Source: Ephydatia muelleri (taxonomy: Eukaryota > Porifera > Demospongiae > Spongillida > Spongillidae). Taken from it: a stretch of DNA of 64,000 nucleotides. The stretch is taken from NCBI GenBank assembly GCA_013339895.1, contig JABACO010000008.1, positions 9,766,083 through 9,830,082 on the forward strand, written 5' to 3'. This document shows, in pieces, positions 12,538 to 23,900 of the stretch. The notes below the pieces were generated by a model that did no database searches, had not been told where the DNA came from, and saw only the letters and a list, made by a program, of their open reading frames with translations. The position numbers and the translations under genes were made by a program. Each line of letters starts with the position of its first letter. The stretch's first letter is position 1.

Positions 12538-13565
12538 CTCATTGCTCACTGTGGCTCACAGGCTGAGATATCTTTGTTAGTTTACTCTTGTGGTCAAAAG
12601 TTCAACAAGCATTAGCATCACAAGTATAGGTGTTGGGAGTTTAATATTTTACATCCATGTATAAGTCCATGAGGGCAAATAGATTCCCAAAGATGACGAG
12701 AATTTGAAATATGGGTGGCGAAACGTGTGATGATTTGACATGGAAGGACCCACTTCTAACCAGTATCTCAACCATGTGGAACTGCAATTTGACACTAATA
12801 GCATGGTGAGTACAAAAAGGTGGTGATACTACTAAGCATCATTGGACCCATGATGGATGGTATTCAATGCATGAGGAATCTTCAAGCACCTGCTGTGCAA
12901 TTCAGCGAAGGTGTTAAAACCCAAAACCTATTTTTATTGCTGGGGATTAAATTTTCACCACTAGTACAACTAATTAATTATGTCTGACATCAGCTAGCAA
13001 GGAACTGCTATTTTGGAGAGTTTCTTAACAGGATGGAAATACCCAAATGCTAGAAATGCATAATGCCAAAGAGTGTAGCAAAAATGCAATGGCACACCAA
13101 GCAGTGTGTATTTTCAAATGATGCTCCTTCTTTCTGTCTTCCAGAGTAGACAAACAAAAATGCATCTTGAGGGCAGTTTTTACTATAACTGAGCATTTTC
13201 AGTGTCCTGAAATCCCAGGATTGTTGCTTTTGACATGCAATTTCTTTTTTTACACTTTGTACACTGCATGTATCAGAACCCAGACAATGGTGTCATATGT
13301 ATGGAAGTAAGGGTGTGATTGTATTACAGTGGCACTGAAGATAGGTGTACTTACCTTATCAAGCTGATTTACATTATCTCCAGCTTCAATTAGTGCCTTC
13401 ATTACATCAAGATGTCCATAATAACTTGCTGTGAACATTGGACTCTTGCCAATCTGCAACCTTGCCATAACTAGTGGCTGGACCAGCCATGGTGCATGTG
13501 TTTTTGAAGGAATACATATGTCTGATGTAACATTTCTGTACAGGGGAGGTAAAATATTGTAGGAA

Positions 13566-13598
<33 letters not shown>
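13566..13598. repeat. Poly-G run
   Basis: A run of about 33 G bases lies just upstream (in - orientation) of the first ankyrin exon of copy 1. Such a run is prone to length error in sequencing and may form a G-quadruplex. Confidence 0.9.
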
Positions 13599-13599
<1 letters not shown>

Positions 13600-13600
<1 letters not shown>

Positions 13601-15460
13601 AGAGACAGAGTACAAAGAGTGGGCACTAAGCTAATTTCTTACAGAGAGGATGCAAAAGACTGTGATGTAGACCATGAAAAGGAGACGCAAACTGGTGAAT
13701 GTACAGTACATATGAGCAAACACACATAAAGCACACACACTATAACTACACTGATGCACATGAAACACACATGCTATAATTTCCATTCGTGATGATCCAT
13801 TAACCATGCATACATTCTATAAAATGATTAATACATTACATTTCATTGAGAACATAATATTCAGTACTAATTTTGCAACCCATCTATAATATCCGTATAC
13901 ATGACCGGTAATTGAATAGTTTCAATCTACTTATCATCGATAATTATCAATGTACAAGTTAAAACACAATGAAATTGCCTTCGCTTGGTGTGCAAAATCC
14001 CTGAGGGTGAGAGCATCTCACGATATCCTTAGTAGTAGATGAAGTATATAGCTTTTCTACGAATTGTACATGGCAATCGCCCGGTTCGTGTCAGTTTTCA
14101 AATGCTACAGTTTTATCTGCATTTCAGGTGCTGTACACTCTGGTAAACAAGTTAAGGCTTCATCAGCATTCTAAAAATCCAGTTTGAAAGCTCTGAATAC
14201 TTTTACGTAGGTGACTCGCCGTAGTGTAGCCATTTGCACTTATAGAAATCCAGGTTGACGGGAAGCTATATATATACGATGTCTCCCATCGCGGGAATTT
14301 AAAATCAGCTTTTTGATGGAGTGCATCAGTCTAAGATGATGGGGAACTCACTGCAACTGCTTTCGTACTAGGGGTTATGTCTGACATTAGCTAGCACTGT
14401 ATTTTTCCATACATCCCATCCCATCCTATCTAGCCAGCAAAGTTCCCAGCACCATGCAGTCTCCTTCAGATGCTAAGAAGAGGCATATGAGTGTACTATG
14501 GACAAAATTCCAGCACAAAGAGGATTGAAAGGCCAAGACCACGATCAAGCTGATCACCTATTGATTGAAACGCTGTGTGCAAATCTGTTGCCAAGCTCTC
14601 TTGTGATTTCGACGCTTTTTAGAATTTGCGTCATGTGGCGCCTATGTTCCCCTTTACATGCAGAACACCGATGGCTGACTCATAGCCAGCCATAGATGTC
14701 AAGTATGAAGAAGCACATGCAAAAGTTTGTTCGTGCATGGTCTCTGGTAAAGCCCGAATGCTCAAATGTGGCTTTGCATTTTCTGATTTAGATTAAATCT
14801 CTACTGTTAGCTGCTACATCAGCCGGCATCCATAACCACGGATGCAGCAACAATGCACATTCCGTATTCGTTGCTCTATCATACTTTCACTGCGTACCAA
14901 CGACGTTCTATCGCTCAAAATTACACACCTATCGCATTTACACCCGCAGTATCACGTGCTTGTCTTCTTCGTTCTGCGTCATTGCCTAACAATCTCATAG
15001 TGACATACCTAAATCCAACAGTTAGATACTTCTCAGTCGTAGTAATATGGCAAGGCTGGAGGAATCTCTTTTTTACTGCAGTAGCAAAACGTTCCGCCGC
15101 CAGCCTAAATATTGCCATCTGAGGCATGAAATCATACGAATACAGGTTGTCGTACCCGCCCATTTATGTAATTATATGCCGCAATTGCATTACACTTGCC
15201 ACGAAATGACCACGCCCTCCGCCATGGTGTAATTATGTCCTAAAATTGTGACATTATTCGCCTTAAATTTGAATTCAGTGGGTGGTATATATGATTTGGG
15301 GGTTGTAAAAAGGATGCGTGCACGTTTGTCATATGAATATTATGTCTACATGTAGGTACAAATCATTACGTAATCGCCATATCTTTCGGTGCCCAAATGT
15401 CTGCATTGCTTGGGTGGTTCATAGCGGGCTCTGTTAGAAAACTACCAAGTTTGAGACACG
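13600..15460. other. Intergenic region between divergent ankyrin-kinase genes
   Basis: This stretch lies between the first recognised exon of copy 1 (-) and the start of copy 2 (+). I see no convincing coding sequence; open frames at 14498-15232 overlap in several frames and have no recognisable motif. It should contain the promoter, and probably a missing first exon, of copy 1. Confidence 0.4.
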
Positions 15461-15948
15461 CCACCCGTGTGTGTTATAGGCAATTGCAAGGGTATGATAG
15501 ATACAGAAATGGGACAAACAACATATTCTTCCAATGAAGACAGGAAACATATGTTTCAGTTAGAGGTCATTGTCGACAAAATAGATTGGCTCCCAAAGAA
15601 TATAGTCACGTTTGTAGCGACCACTATACGTCTGTCAAATAAGTGCATGCTGCATAACAGACACGCACTTGATATATACATGAGCACATGGATAGGCTTT
15701 GTCTTTAAATTTCACCACAGAACTACAGCAACAGATGTGACCAATTCGATGTTCAACTCAGAACATGCGGAGCTTCATTGTCCCAGCTGGTGGAAACTGG
15801 CGTGTCATATTGAATTCTTCAGTGATATAGGCGAATACTAGTTTCATACAGTGAAGTTAGTGTTGTAGGTGGTTCAGTTCTGCACTAGTACAATGGAAGC
15901 ACAAGTCGCCAAGGAACAACCGTAAAACCCCCTCTATTCTTAAGCGTA

Positions 15949-16449
15949 GTGATGGCTGAAAGGACTGTGGCTAAAGCTAAGCTTTATGCTACATTGTATA
16001 ATGCATATGTGGCAGCCTATCCAAAGAAATCAAAGCAGGTCTGTCAGCAGGAGTTCAATGTCAAATGGACTGGACTAAAGAAAGGGGAAGGCTTGGAGGA
16101 TAAGGTAGTGGCGTTACTCTGGGAATTGAAAAGTGTAGAACTGAAAACAAGGATCCCTGCTGACTTTTTGGTCAAACAAACAGCTGTAGCACCTCTAAGT
16201 GCTGCTTTGCCAAACGTTAGTTCTGTTTGCCCCTTCACTTCAAGTGCAGTTAGTGACGATGTCAAAGTTGCGTCTGACAACCCATCATTAACTCCTACAA
16301 TTACAACACCTGTATTGGTCACAGCTAAAGTTCAGGAAGCCTTAAAGAATGAAAGTAGTTTGATTAACAGTGATCTGGTAGGGTTGTTGAAGCGTAAGTC
16401 ATTAGGATTGCTGACAGATTCACAAGATGATTTAAAAGCCAAAAACTAG
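15949..16449 (+). CDS. Hypothetical 166-residue protein, probably from a mobile element
   Basis: The ORF starts MMAERTVAKAKLYATLYNAY and ends at TAG. The first 90 residues are Lys-rich and predicted helical, with VKWTGLKKGEGLEDKVVALL. The second half is a Ser/Thr/Pro/Val-rich, low-complexity linker, followed by a Lys-rich end. The composition is protein-like in this frame only, and no stop occurs over 500 bp of AT-rich DNA. I do not recognise a domain. Proteins of this appearance occur as accessory or DNA-binding ORFs of transposons in invertebrates, and a small MITE-like hairpin lies 170 bp downstream, so a mobile-element origin is my inference. Confidence 0.4.
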   Translation: MMAERTVAKAKLYATLYNAYVAAYPKKSKQVCQQEFNVKWTGLKKGEGLEDKVVALLWELKSVELKTRIPADFLVKQTAVAPLSAALPNVSSVCPFTSSAVSDDVKVASDNPSLTPTITTPVLVTAKVQEALKNESSLINSDLVGLLKRKSLGLLTDSQDDLKAKN

Positions 16450-16615
16450 AAAAAGGGAGGGGGGAGGGTCAAGTGTGACATCATTGGGTGGAAAGAAATG
16501 TGACCGGGGGGGGGGGATTTTTGCGCGACGTCTAAGGTAATGATATTCATATTTATCACAAGCTCGGTTAGCAACAATATTCATACGATAAACGTTCACG
16601 CCACGAAGGTAAATA

Positions 16616-16665
16616 GTCCTATATTTAGCCCATTAATAGGTTGTTCAGTGTGCTAAATATAGGAC
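16616..16665. repeat. MITE-like hairpin, family A (short copy)
   Basis: Perfect 14-bp arms (GTCCTATATTTAGC and its reverse complement) flank a 22-base loop. The arm core and the loop edges (CCCAT and GTGTG) are shared with the long palindrome at 41439-41732. Confidence 0.7.
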
Positions 16666-16943
16666 AAGTCACTACTGCACCCTTGTTTCCCTGCTTTATT
16701 CACCACTATTATCTTCAACAGCCGATTCTTAACGTCCCGTATCGGAAGCGTTGCTCATCATTCGCGTTGAGTCGAAACATTTCCTAGAATATCCGAACAT
16801 TTCCATATTTTTCTTGGATATTTTGGTAAATTTACAGGCGTTACGTGAACGATCTGGTATATCTCATAGAAATGGTTTTTAGTTACTTGTTTACGTACGC
16901 ACTGAGCTGTTGACTGCGTGTGTAGTGTACGGTATTCCGAGGC

Positions 16944-19900
16944 ATGTCGAAAGTAAGCGACCAGGGTTGGATTTGAGACTTGTGAGTGGAACGATATTGT
17001 TATGTAGGCCTATATGCACACAGGCACGACTGATCTCGGCTGCACGTGATGGAGACATAGCCGTCGTGAAGAGAATACTAACTGAGCGTCGTGTGGACGC
17101 AAATGTAACAGATGAGGTAAGTGTGTCTATAGAGCCTTGGCTTACTCTGTGGCAATAGAACATCTATGTGACAAGTGATGTGCTGACAGCCCAGAGAGAA
17201 AAATTAAGGTGGCCTGCGTGGACCAAAGGCCAATGCTGACCCGCATAGCTATATACAACTAACGCATGAGTCAACACTAATGACTACAGTTGTACTCCTC
17301 CCCAGTCTGATGTTGTGCATTATGGTAGTGTAGTGTATGTACTACATGTGTATAGAGTGTGTCTCTGTCCCTCTCCCCTCCTTCCCTCCACCCATCTGTC
17401 ATCTTATTCACCACATTTTACCACCCCTTTGTACAGAAAATGTATCATATGTCATACATGCATGTAGGTAATGTTTCTAACACTCTCCTCCACTGGTTCA
17501 GCCTCTGGTTATGACATTTGTATTGCAGGAGGGCCAGAGTGCATTGTATGCAGCAAGTGGTAAAGGGCATCTGGATATAGTGAAGACACTAATTGAAGCT
17601 GGAGCTGATGTCAATCTGAGTGATAAGGTAGATAAACACACATCATCAGAGTGATTTGAATACTTCACAAACCTAAATGTGCTGCTGATACATAGGATAT
17701 TATGCAAAACCAAACAGAATTGAACTACATTGTAGATATAACATCTGTTTTACATTTGATATACTGTAGGGTATAGAAAACCTTATGCTTCGTATCTAAA
17801 TAAGCATACAGCACTCCAATTGATACTACTGCCTCACACTTGTCAAAATACGTGGCTATTGTTTCACTTGCATTTCGGAGTCCTATGAAAAGTTTTATAA
17901 ATCACAATGGTTGTGACGTATGCCTGGTACCTAGTTGACCTCTCTTATTCTGCAATGTGTATGAGTAAATCATTTAAGCACTATTCCCATGTAGCCTCTC
18001 CAATCAGCCTCTGTGTGTGGCCCCAAGTTATCAGTATCCTTGTACTGTTTATTAGATCAGTAAGGTCCTCTGCCAGCTAAGCACTGTTATTATTACCTTC
18101 CGGCTACAGCTAACTGGGCATATTCGAAGATCAGAGGGCACCAAATGTACTGTGTAATTGTACTATGCATGGAAAATGATAAAAATATTACAATTCCGCG
18201 TATAATCGGTTAAACAGCTGGTCGACACTCTGATATTATCTCTTTTTGCTCTTCATCATGCATACTCCAAGTTGGAACATCATGCGAAAGTGCCTTTAAG
18301 ATGCAGAAATGTGATATCGTTTTGTTTATTATTAATAAAAGTGGAAATGCCATGAGTGGAGGTAACCTTTGCAGCTATGGGAATAATTAAGGGCCAGTTT
18401 CCAACCATGGCAGGATGGATGACAATGTACCCTGTTGTTACAGTAGAGTATCCCATTGCAGTAGTAGTATCTATGGACGTCGTATGATAATCCGCTTGGT
18501 TTCTGGATCTCCTTGAAAGTGATATCTCTCTATGTGTTTATCTTCCAAGGCATTTGCCTTATTCAACAGCTTTATATGTTAAGCAGAAACTGATGTACAC
18601 ACAGGTATTTTTGTGGTGCTCATTAGATTTGGGTTTGCCCTTTTCCCTACTAATTTATTACTTGAAGCTTTGTGAAACCAGTGATTGTCCTTACTGTAGG
18701 CATACTGTATAGATCTCTTACATTGCATTACTCTTCGCTTGTTGAATAGAATGCCGTGTGTTCACTTTCTGAATAGCAAATTATTTACTATGACAACGCC
18801 CATGGCCAGGCAGTCATGCAAATACATGCAAAACATTTACAATAGCACAGCAGTTCACGCTTGGTATACTGGTTCTTTTTTGCTTCACTGTTTCTATGAC
18901 ACCATTAATGATAATATATGTATAATGAGCCTGCTCTGCTCCCCTGTCCCTCCCACCCCCTCACTGGTCCAGCCTCTAGTTATGATGACATTCTATCATT
19001 ACAGAATAGTCAAAGTCCACTGTTTGCATCAAGTAATAATGGACATCTTAAAGTAGTGAAGACACTAATTGAAGCTGGAGCTAACGTCAATCAGTGTGAT
19101 ATGGTATGTACAATCTTCAGTGTCACACATTCACACACAGACGTGTACGGTATATGGCATCATAGCCTGTGTAAAAGATGTCAAAATAAACAAATGAAAT
19201 TGTGCTTACAAACCCACAATCATCACTACTTTTTGTTTTGCATGTTTTATTCATGGATACACAAAAAGTTATGTTTTTTCTAAGATTGTAACACATTGTG
19301 TTAAGAAATATTTTGCATAATCATTTAAGTAAGTGCAAATACTATCAATACAAAGGATGTTATTTTAGAATGCGTGATGAAATGGTATCCTGGAACAATA
19401 AAACTGAAGGCTACTGCAGGAATTATATTTGGTGTAGCATCAAAACACAAGTGCAGTCCACTGATACTTTAAACTGCTTCTCTTCCCTCTTGGCTAAATT
19501 ATGCACTTGAGTGGTATGGATGTTTTCATACTTGGTTGATGAGGTGTCCTGATAACACATGTACACTGCATGCACATTTCTGTGGATGTACTTGTGTGTA
19601 CATGATTTATGTATCAGTGGGTGTGGTTGCTTTGCAAGCATGGGGTTTGTTGTGGCATGCATGAAGTGCGTGTGCACTTCATGTCCTGAACATTCACCAG
19701 TTGGGGCCCCGCCCTGCTATTTCTTTCCTATGCTCTCTCCCAGTACAAAATTTGCTTAGAACTTATTCTGCTTCACCTGTCTCTGTCCCTCTCCCCTTCT
19801 TTCCTCCCACCGATCTGTCATCTTACCCAACACATTGTACACACACTCTGTTATAATTATGTAATGTTTCAACTCGGTAGCTCCAGCCTCTGGTTATTGA

Positions 19901-20899
19901 CACTTGTATTGTACCGTAGTATGGTTGGAGTTCATTGTACACAGCAAGTTGTTATGAACATCTTGAAGTAGTGAAGACACTAATTGAAGCTGGAGCTAAT
20001 GTCAATCAGAGGAACGAGGTAAGTACATGTCATACACACCTACACGTGTATGACATCATAGCCTGTATGCTGATACATGGATACAAAGTAATGTCCAAAG
20101 GAAGATTATTATCTTTCCGAAATTCAGAGGGATATTGAATTGGATGGGAGTGGTGGTTTTAAAATGAATAGGAGGGTACAAGGAATGACACAGACCTATA
20201 TTCAGCACACATAGCTTTAAGAATGCTATAAGCATGCTAAATCTAGGTCTGTGTCATTTTCCTTTTGCTTGTTTCCTTCCTTTTTTACACCAACACTGCC
20301 ATTCGATCCAAATTTCTCAAAGAGAATTTTTATAATCTTGTTTCCCCAGTTTATGGAGCAATGATCACAACCACAAACCTACAAGTATATCATAGTCCTG
20401 CAAACCACATACACCACTGCACACTCGGAAGAAATTCCATCCATTGCATTTAGGCTTGCAATCCTCTTTGGCAGAGTCGTCGGATGTATTTACTGGCAAC
20501 ATTCACCGGGCTGAGACAACAAGGCCAGTGGTGAATCAAGTATTTTAGCGGGGAGGTTCAAAATATAATTAGATAAGTAGATTCCTTATGAATCTAAATA
20601 AGAATACTTAAAGACCTTTTTCCATCAGTAGATTGTAATGATGTGTGTGGGAATATACATTGTTCAAACCAGACTGCTACTTGATTTTTTGTCCCTCCAA
20701 AGCGATCCGTTCTGACCACTTTGTTTTGAAATGTGAAAGAAAAAAACCCCGCGAGAGAAAGCGCAGAAAGACGCGAGAAAGAGAGAAGAGGGGAAAGAAA
20801 GAGAAAGGAGAAAGAGAGAGAGAGAGAGAGAGAGAGAAAGAAAGCAGAAAGAGAGAGAGAGAGAGAGAGAGAAATCAAGACCTCCCTCCCTCATCCCTC

Positions 20900-20930
<31 letters not shown>

Positions 20931-23900
20931 AAAACATGGTCCCCATGTCCAAAATTTAGTTATTTGAAGGTAAATGGTTTATAATGACCAAGGTCTGTGG
21001 TCCTTCCTGTTTGAACGCCTCAGGCAATAGCATTTGTGCCTCAGCAAGCAGGCCAAAGGTTAAGTGCAATTAAGCTCAACAGATATAGCTTTAGGTTTTA
21101 GGATAGGAATGGGAGAGGTTATCTGTACAGTGCCTTAACCGATTATACGCGGAAGACGCAAATATGCGTATATACGCAGCCTGGCCGTGATAGCATGACA
21201 TTGCCAGTGGTTATTGTGTACGGCGTAAACGAATTATTGTTATACCAACAGGGTCTGTGCAAAAGTGAAATAGCTATATCTTACAGTCTTCATGTAGGGG
21301 AGGAATGCAGCTCGTGATAAGGTCTGATTACTGCACACTCAGCGTACATACACGGCTATCAACACATTACTATATACGTACATTCAGCGTTTGCTACCAA
21401 CGCATCCTTAAGTACACTCAGCGTACAACCATGTATGCACCCACACACAACACTAAGTCCACTCACGTACACCTACGCGCTACCAGCTATGTACATACAT
21501 GTACATAACAACATACGTATTGCTCAATCAGAGACATTATATACCAATGATCATCTCTCGCTCAAAAGAGTTGCGTCGATCACAACCACTGCAAAACGAA
21601 ACTTCACAAAAATTGTCTCTCTGAAAAATTCCACGCCATGCATGTGGTATATACAGTACGAACGTATTCTGATACCATGCATGAAAAATGATAAACATGT
21701 TACAATTCCGCGTATAATCGGTTAATTGGGGGTCCAGATTTTTGCATAAGATGACTTTTTTCTCTGCACCTGGACGAGACTTTTAATTTCAATTTGCCCT
21801 GGTTGACCATTTATTAAAATGTTTGTGATAGTTGCCTTCAGTAAAGACCAAAGGCTGAGTAGCTTTACTATAAGTGTCGTCATGCACTAGTTGAATTTAG
21901 TTGGAATTTACTACCGTGGTGACTAGTCAAGTGAAGCGTAAATGCATATGGGTAAATTTTATTCATGTATATGTGTTATTTACTATAGCGTAAATACCAT
22001 GCAAACCACATTTACCCATGCGTTTACACTACAGTGACTAGTGGTAAATTCCATCTATTCACCCAACTTGAAAACTATTAACACTTTACATTTCTCACAC
22101 GATCAAGACTGGTTCAGTTGATCCTATTGTGGACGGGAGCTATTCTGGAGAGATCATGCAATCCACTTTAATAAATACCGCTCAGTTGTACACTACAGTG
22201 CACACACAGCTGAGGTGGTTGCGCATATGAGACTGATAAAGGGATGGAGCTTACTTGGGTGGGGCGGGAGAGGGAGGGGGGTTCATTCAAACCGAACAAA
22301 CCCCCCTGGATCCACCACTGCAGGTAGGGACGTGGAGTTATAACAGCATTGGAACCCTAAATTACATGATCTAATCATGTTGCATGCTAACAATAAACAA
22401 ATCTAGTTATTATTATCGAATAGTTATTATCGAATAGTTATTATTATCGAATAGTTATTATTATCGAACATATCAGAGTCTGATTCAGCAGTACTAGTAA
22501 CATTAGGCCCAGTCTTTAATTTCCTCACAACATATTGTATTCATACTAAGACATGATTGCTCGCCGCACAGTACTGCTAGGCTACATGCAGGGACAGCCT
22601 GTCTAAAACACAAACCACCCCCTTCTAGATAGCCACAGGAAAGTCTGACCAATTAGACAGTTAACGTAATATGGGGACCAGACCATACTATAAAAGTACC
22701 AAGTAACATCTGGTCCCCAGACTACACTTGCACTACTTACGGATATTGCTTACAAAAGTTAGACCACAGTGAGAGATCAGACATTAATGGTTAAGCATAC
22801 AGTACAAGTAGTTAGATCACAAAATATATTGGGGGGAGGGGGCTCAAGTGAGTATTGGAGGTTGCCTATCATGTGTGATACATTGACCGCATGCCACGTG
22901 CTCCGCCACTGACTCACGGTGACCATAATCATGGTTAGCTATGTTAACTCTTCCATGGGCGAAGCCAATTATTGCTGTACACATGTAGTGCGAAATTAGC
23001 ATTTCCGCGTTGCAGGAAAACCTAGTTTGCAAACAACTTACGCTAATATGTACAACTTTTGACATGTGTTGTCACTGTAACACTTATCAAACTGTCATAG
23101 AGAGCGCAAGATCATAGGCACACAAGATACAACTGTGTCACCGACACTATCACTATAGCAACCCGTTATATATTGCGGTCGTAGCTCACATGCATGCTAC
23201 ATCACTACAAAAGTGTTTATGGTTTAGATAAACAGAGTGGCTTTAGTATAGCACCTGTGGCGCGATATTGCTCCGTTGCCCTTGAAAGAGTTAAACCTAA
23301 TTTAATCATGAAGCTTTAATGTCCAAGGAAGGAAATGTTATCATCTTGATAAGCATAAATAATCTTTGTGGTTCGTTCCACCCACGACAATTAAAAGACA
23401 GTTGGAAAATTGCCATTGTACGGTACGTCTTTTAGTTGTTATTCTGTGACCTTAATTAGTTTTAGTACAAATCTTTTCTTTTAAATAGAAACATATCTTA
23501 TGCCATACCTTGCTTCTTTCAGTGATTCATGAGATACTAACTGTATTTGCAGAAAGAGTCACACATCCATTTGTGTGGCCAAATCCTCACTATCCCTTCT
23601 CCTTCACTCACATTGTGTATGTACATGGAGGTGGCTATATATTTATGTTTGATTCATTCACTCCTACCAGGACAATGCAACACCATTGCATGTGGCAAGT
23701 GAGAATGGCCATCGTAATGTAGTCCAGAGCTTGTTGGGAGCAGGTGCTGATGTGAACCTAGCAGCTTCTGATGTAAGTGATGTGGTGTTTAATTACTACA
23801 GGACATGTGGGCATAGGAATCTGTTATCAATTGAGCTTAGGAGATGGAGGGGGGAAGCAAATATATGAAGCCATTGAACTGCATTCAACCATTGCTTTTA

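Larger units (their letters stand above)
1915..13453 (-). pseudogene. Ankyrin-coiled-coil-TKL kinase gene, copy 1, with a 1-nt frameshift
   Basis: Minus-strand exons: 13355-13453, 9067-9165, 8568-8666, 8298-8396, 6943-7041 and 6426-6524 (each 99 nt, one 33-residue ankyrin repeat, phase 0). They are followed by 4438-4518 (81 nt, a C-terminal half-repeat starting DGRTALDIA) and a long last exon of about 3283-1915. The last exon encodes a heptad-rich coiled coil (AEERATR / AEQQLLETKQQ repeats), then a TKL/RIPK-like kinase. Kinase motifs seen are GVGGWGE, VAAKF, HRDVSSANVL, SDYGSAN and AAPESM. The reading frame breaks at about 2608: one G is missing after GVGGWGE compared with the two sister copies, and the frame resumes at VRVAMFRG. 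The 5' end of this exon may hold a second frame problem in an A7 run near 3222. No initiator exon was found. It could be a real pseudogene or a sequencing error in an otherwise good gene, because the kinase half is not otherwise damaged. Confidence 0.75.

Noticed and set aside
14853-15232. Overlapping ORFs on both strands
   Set aside because: No motif, no splice support, and competing frames of similar length; left as unannotated intergenic sequence.
15467-15841. 124-codon ORF with CVIGNCKG, considered as a THAP-type zinc finger
   Set aside because: Only the first Cys pair fits; the later Cys-His pair and the AVPTIF-like end are not visible.
20594-20984. Ser/Leu-rich and Arg/Glu-rich ORFs
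   Set aside because: They are translations of (GA)n and (CT)n microsatellites.
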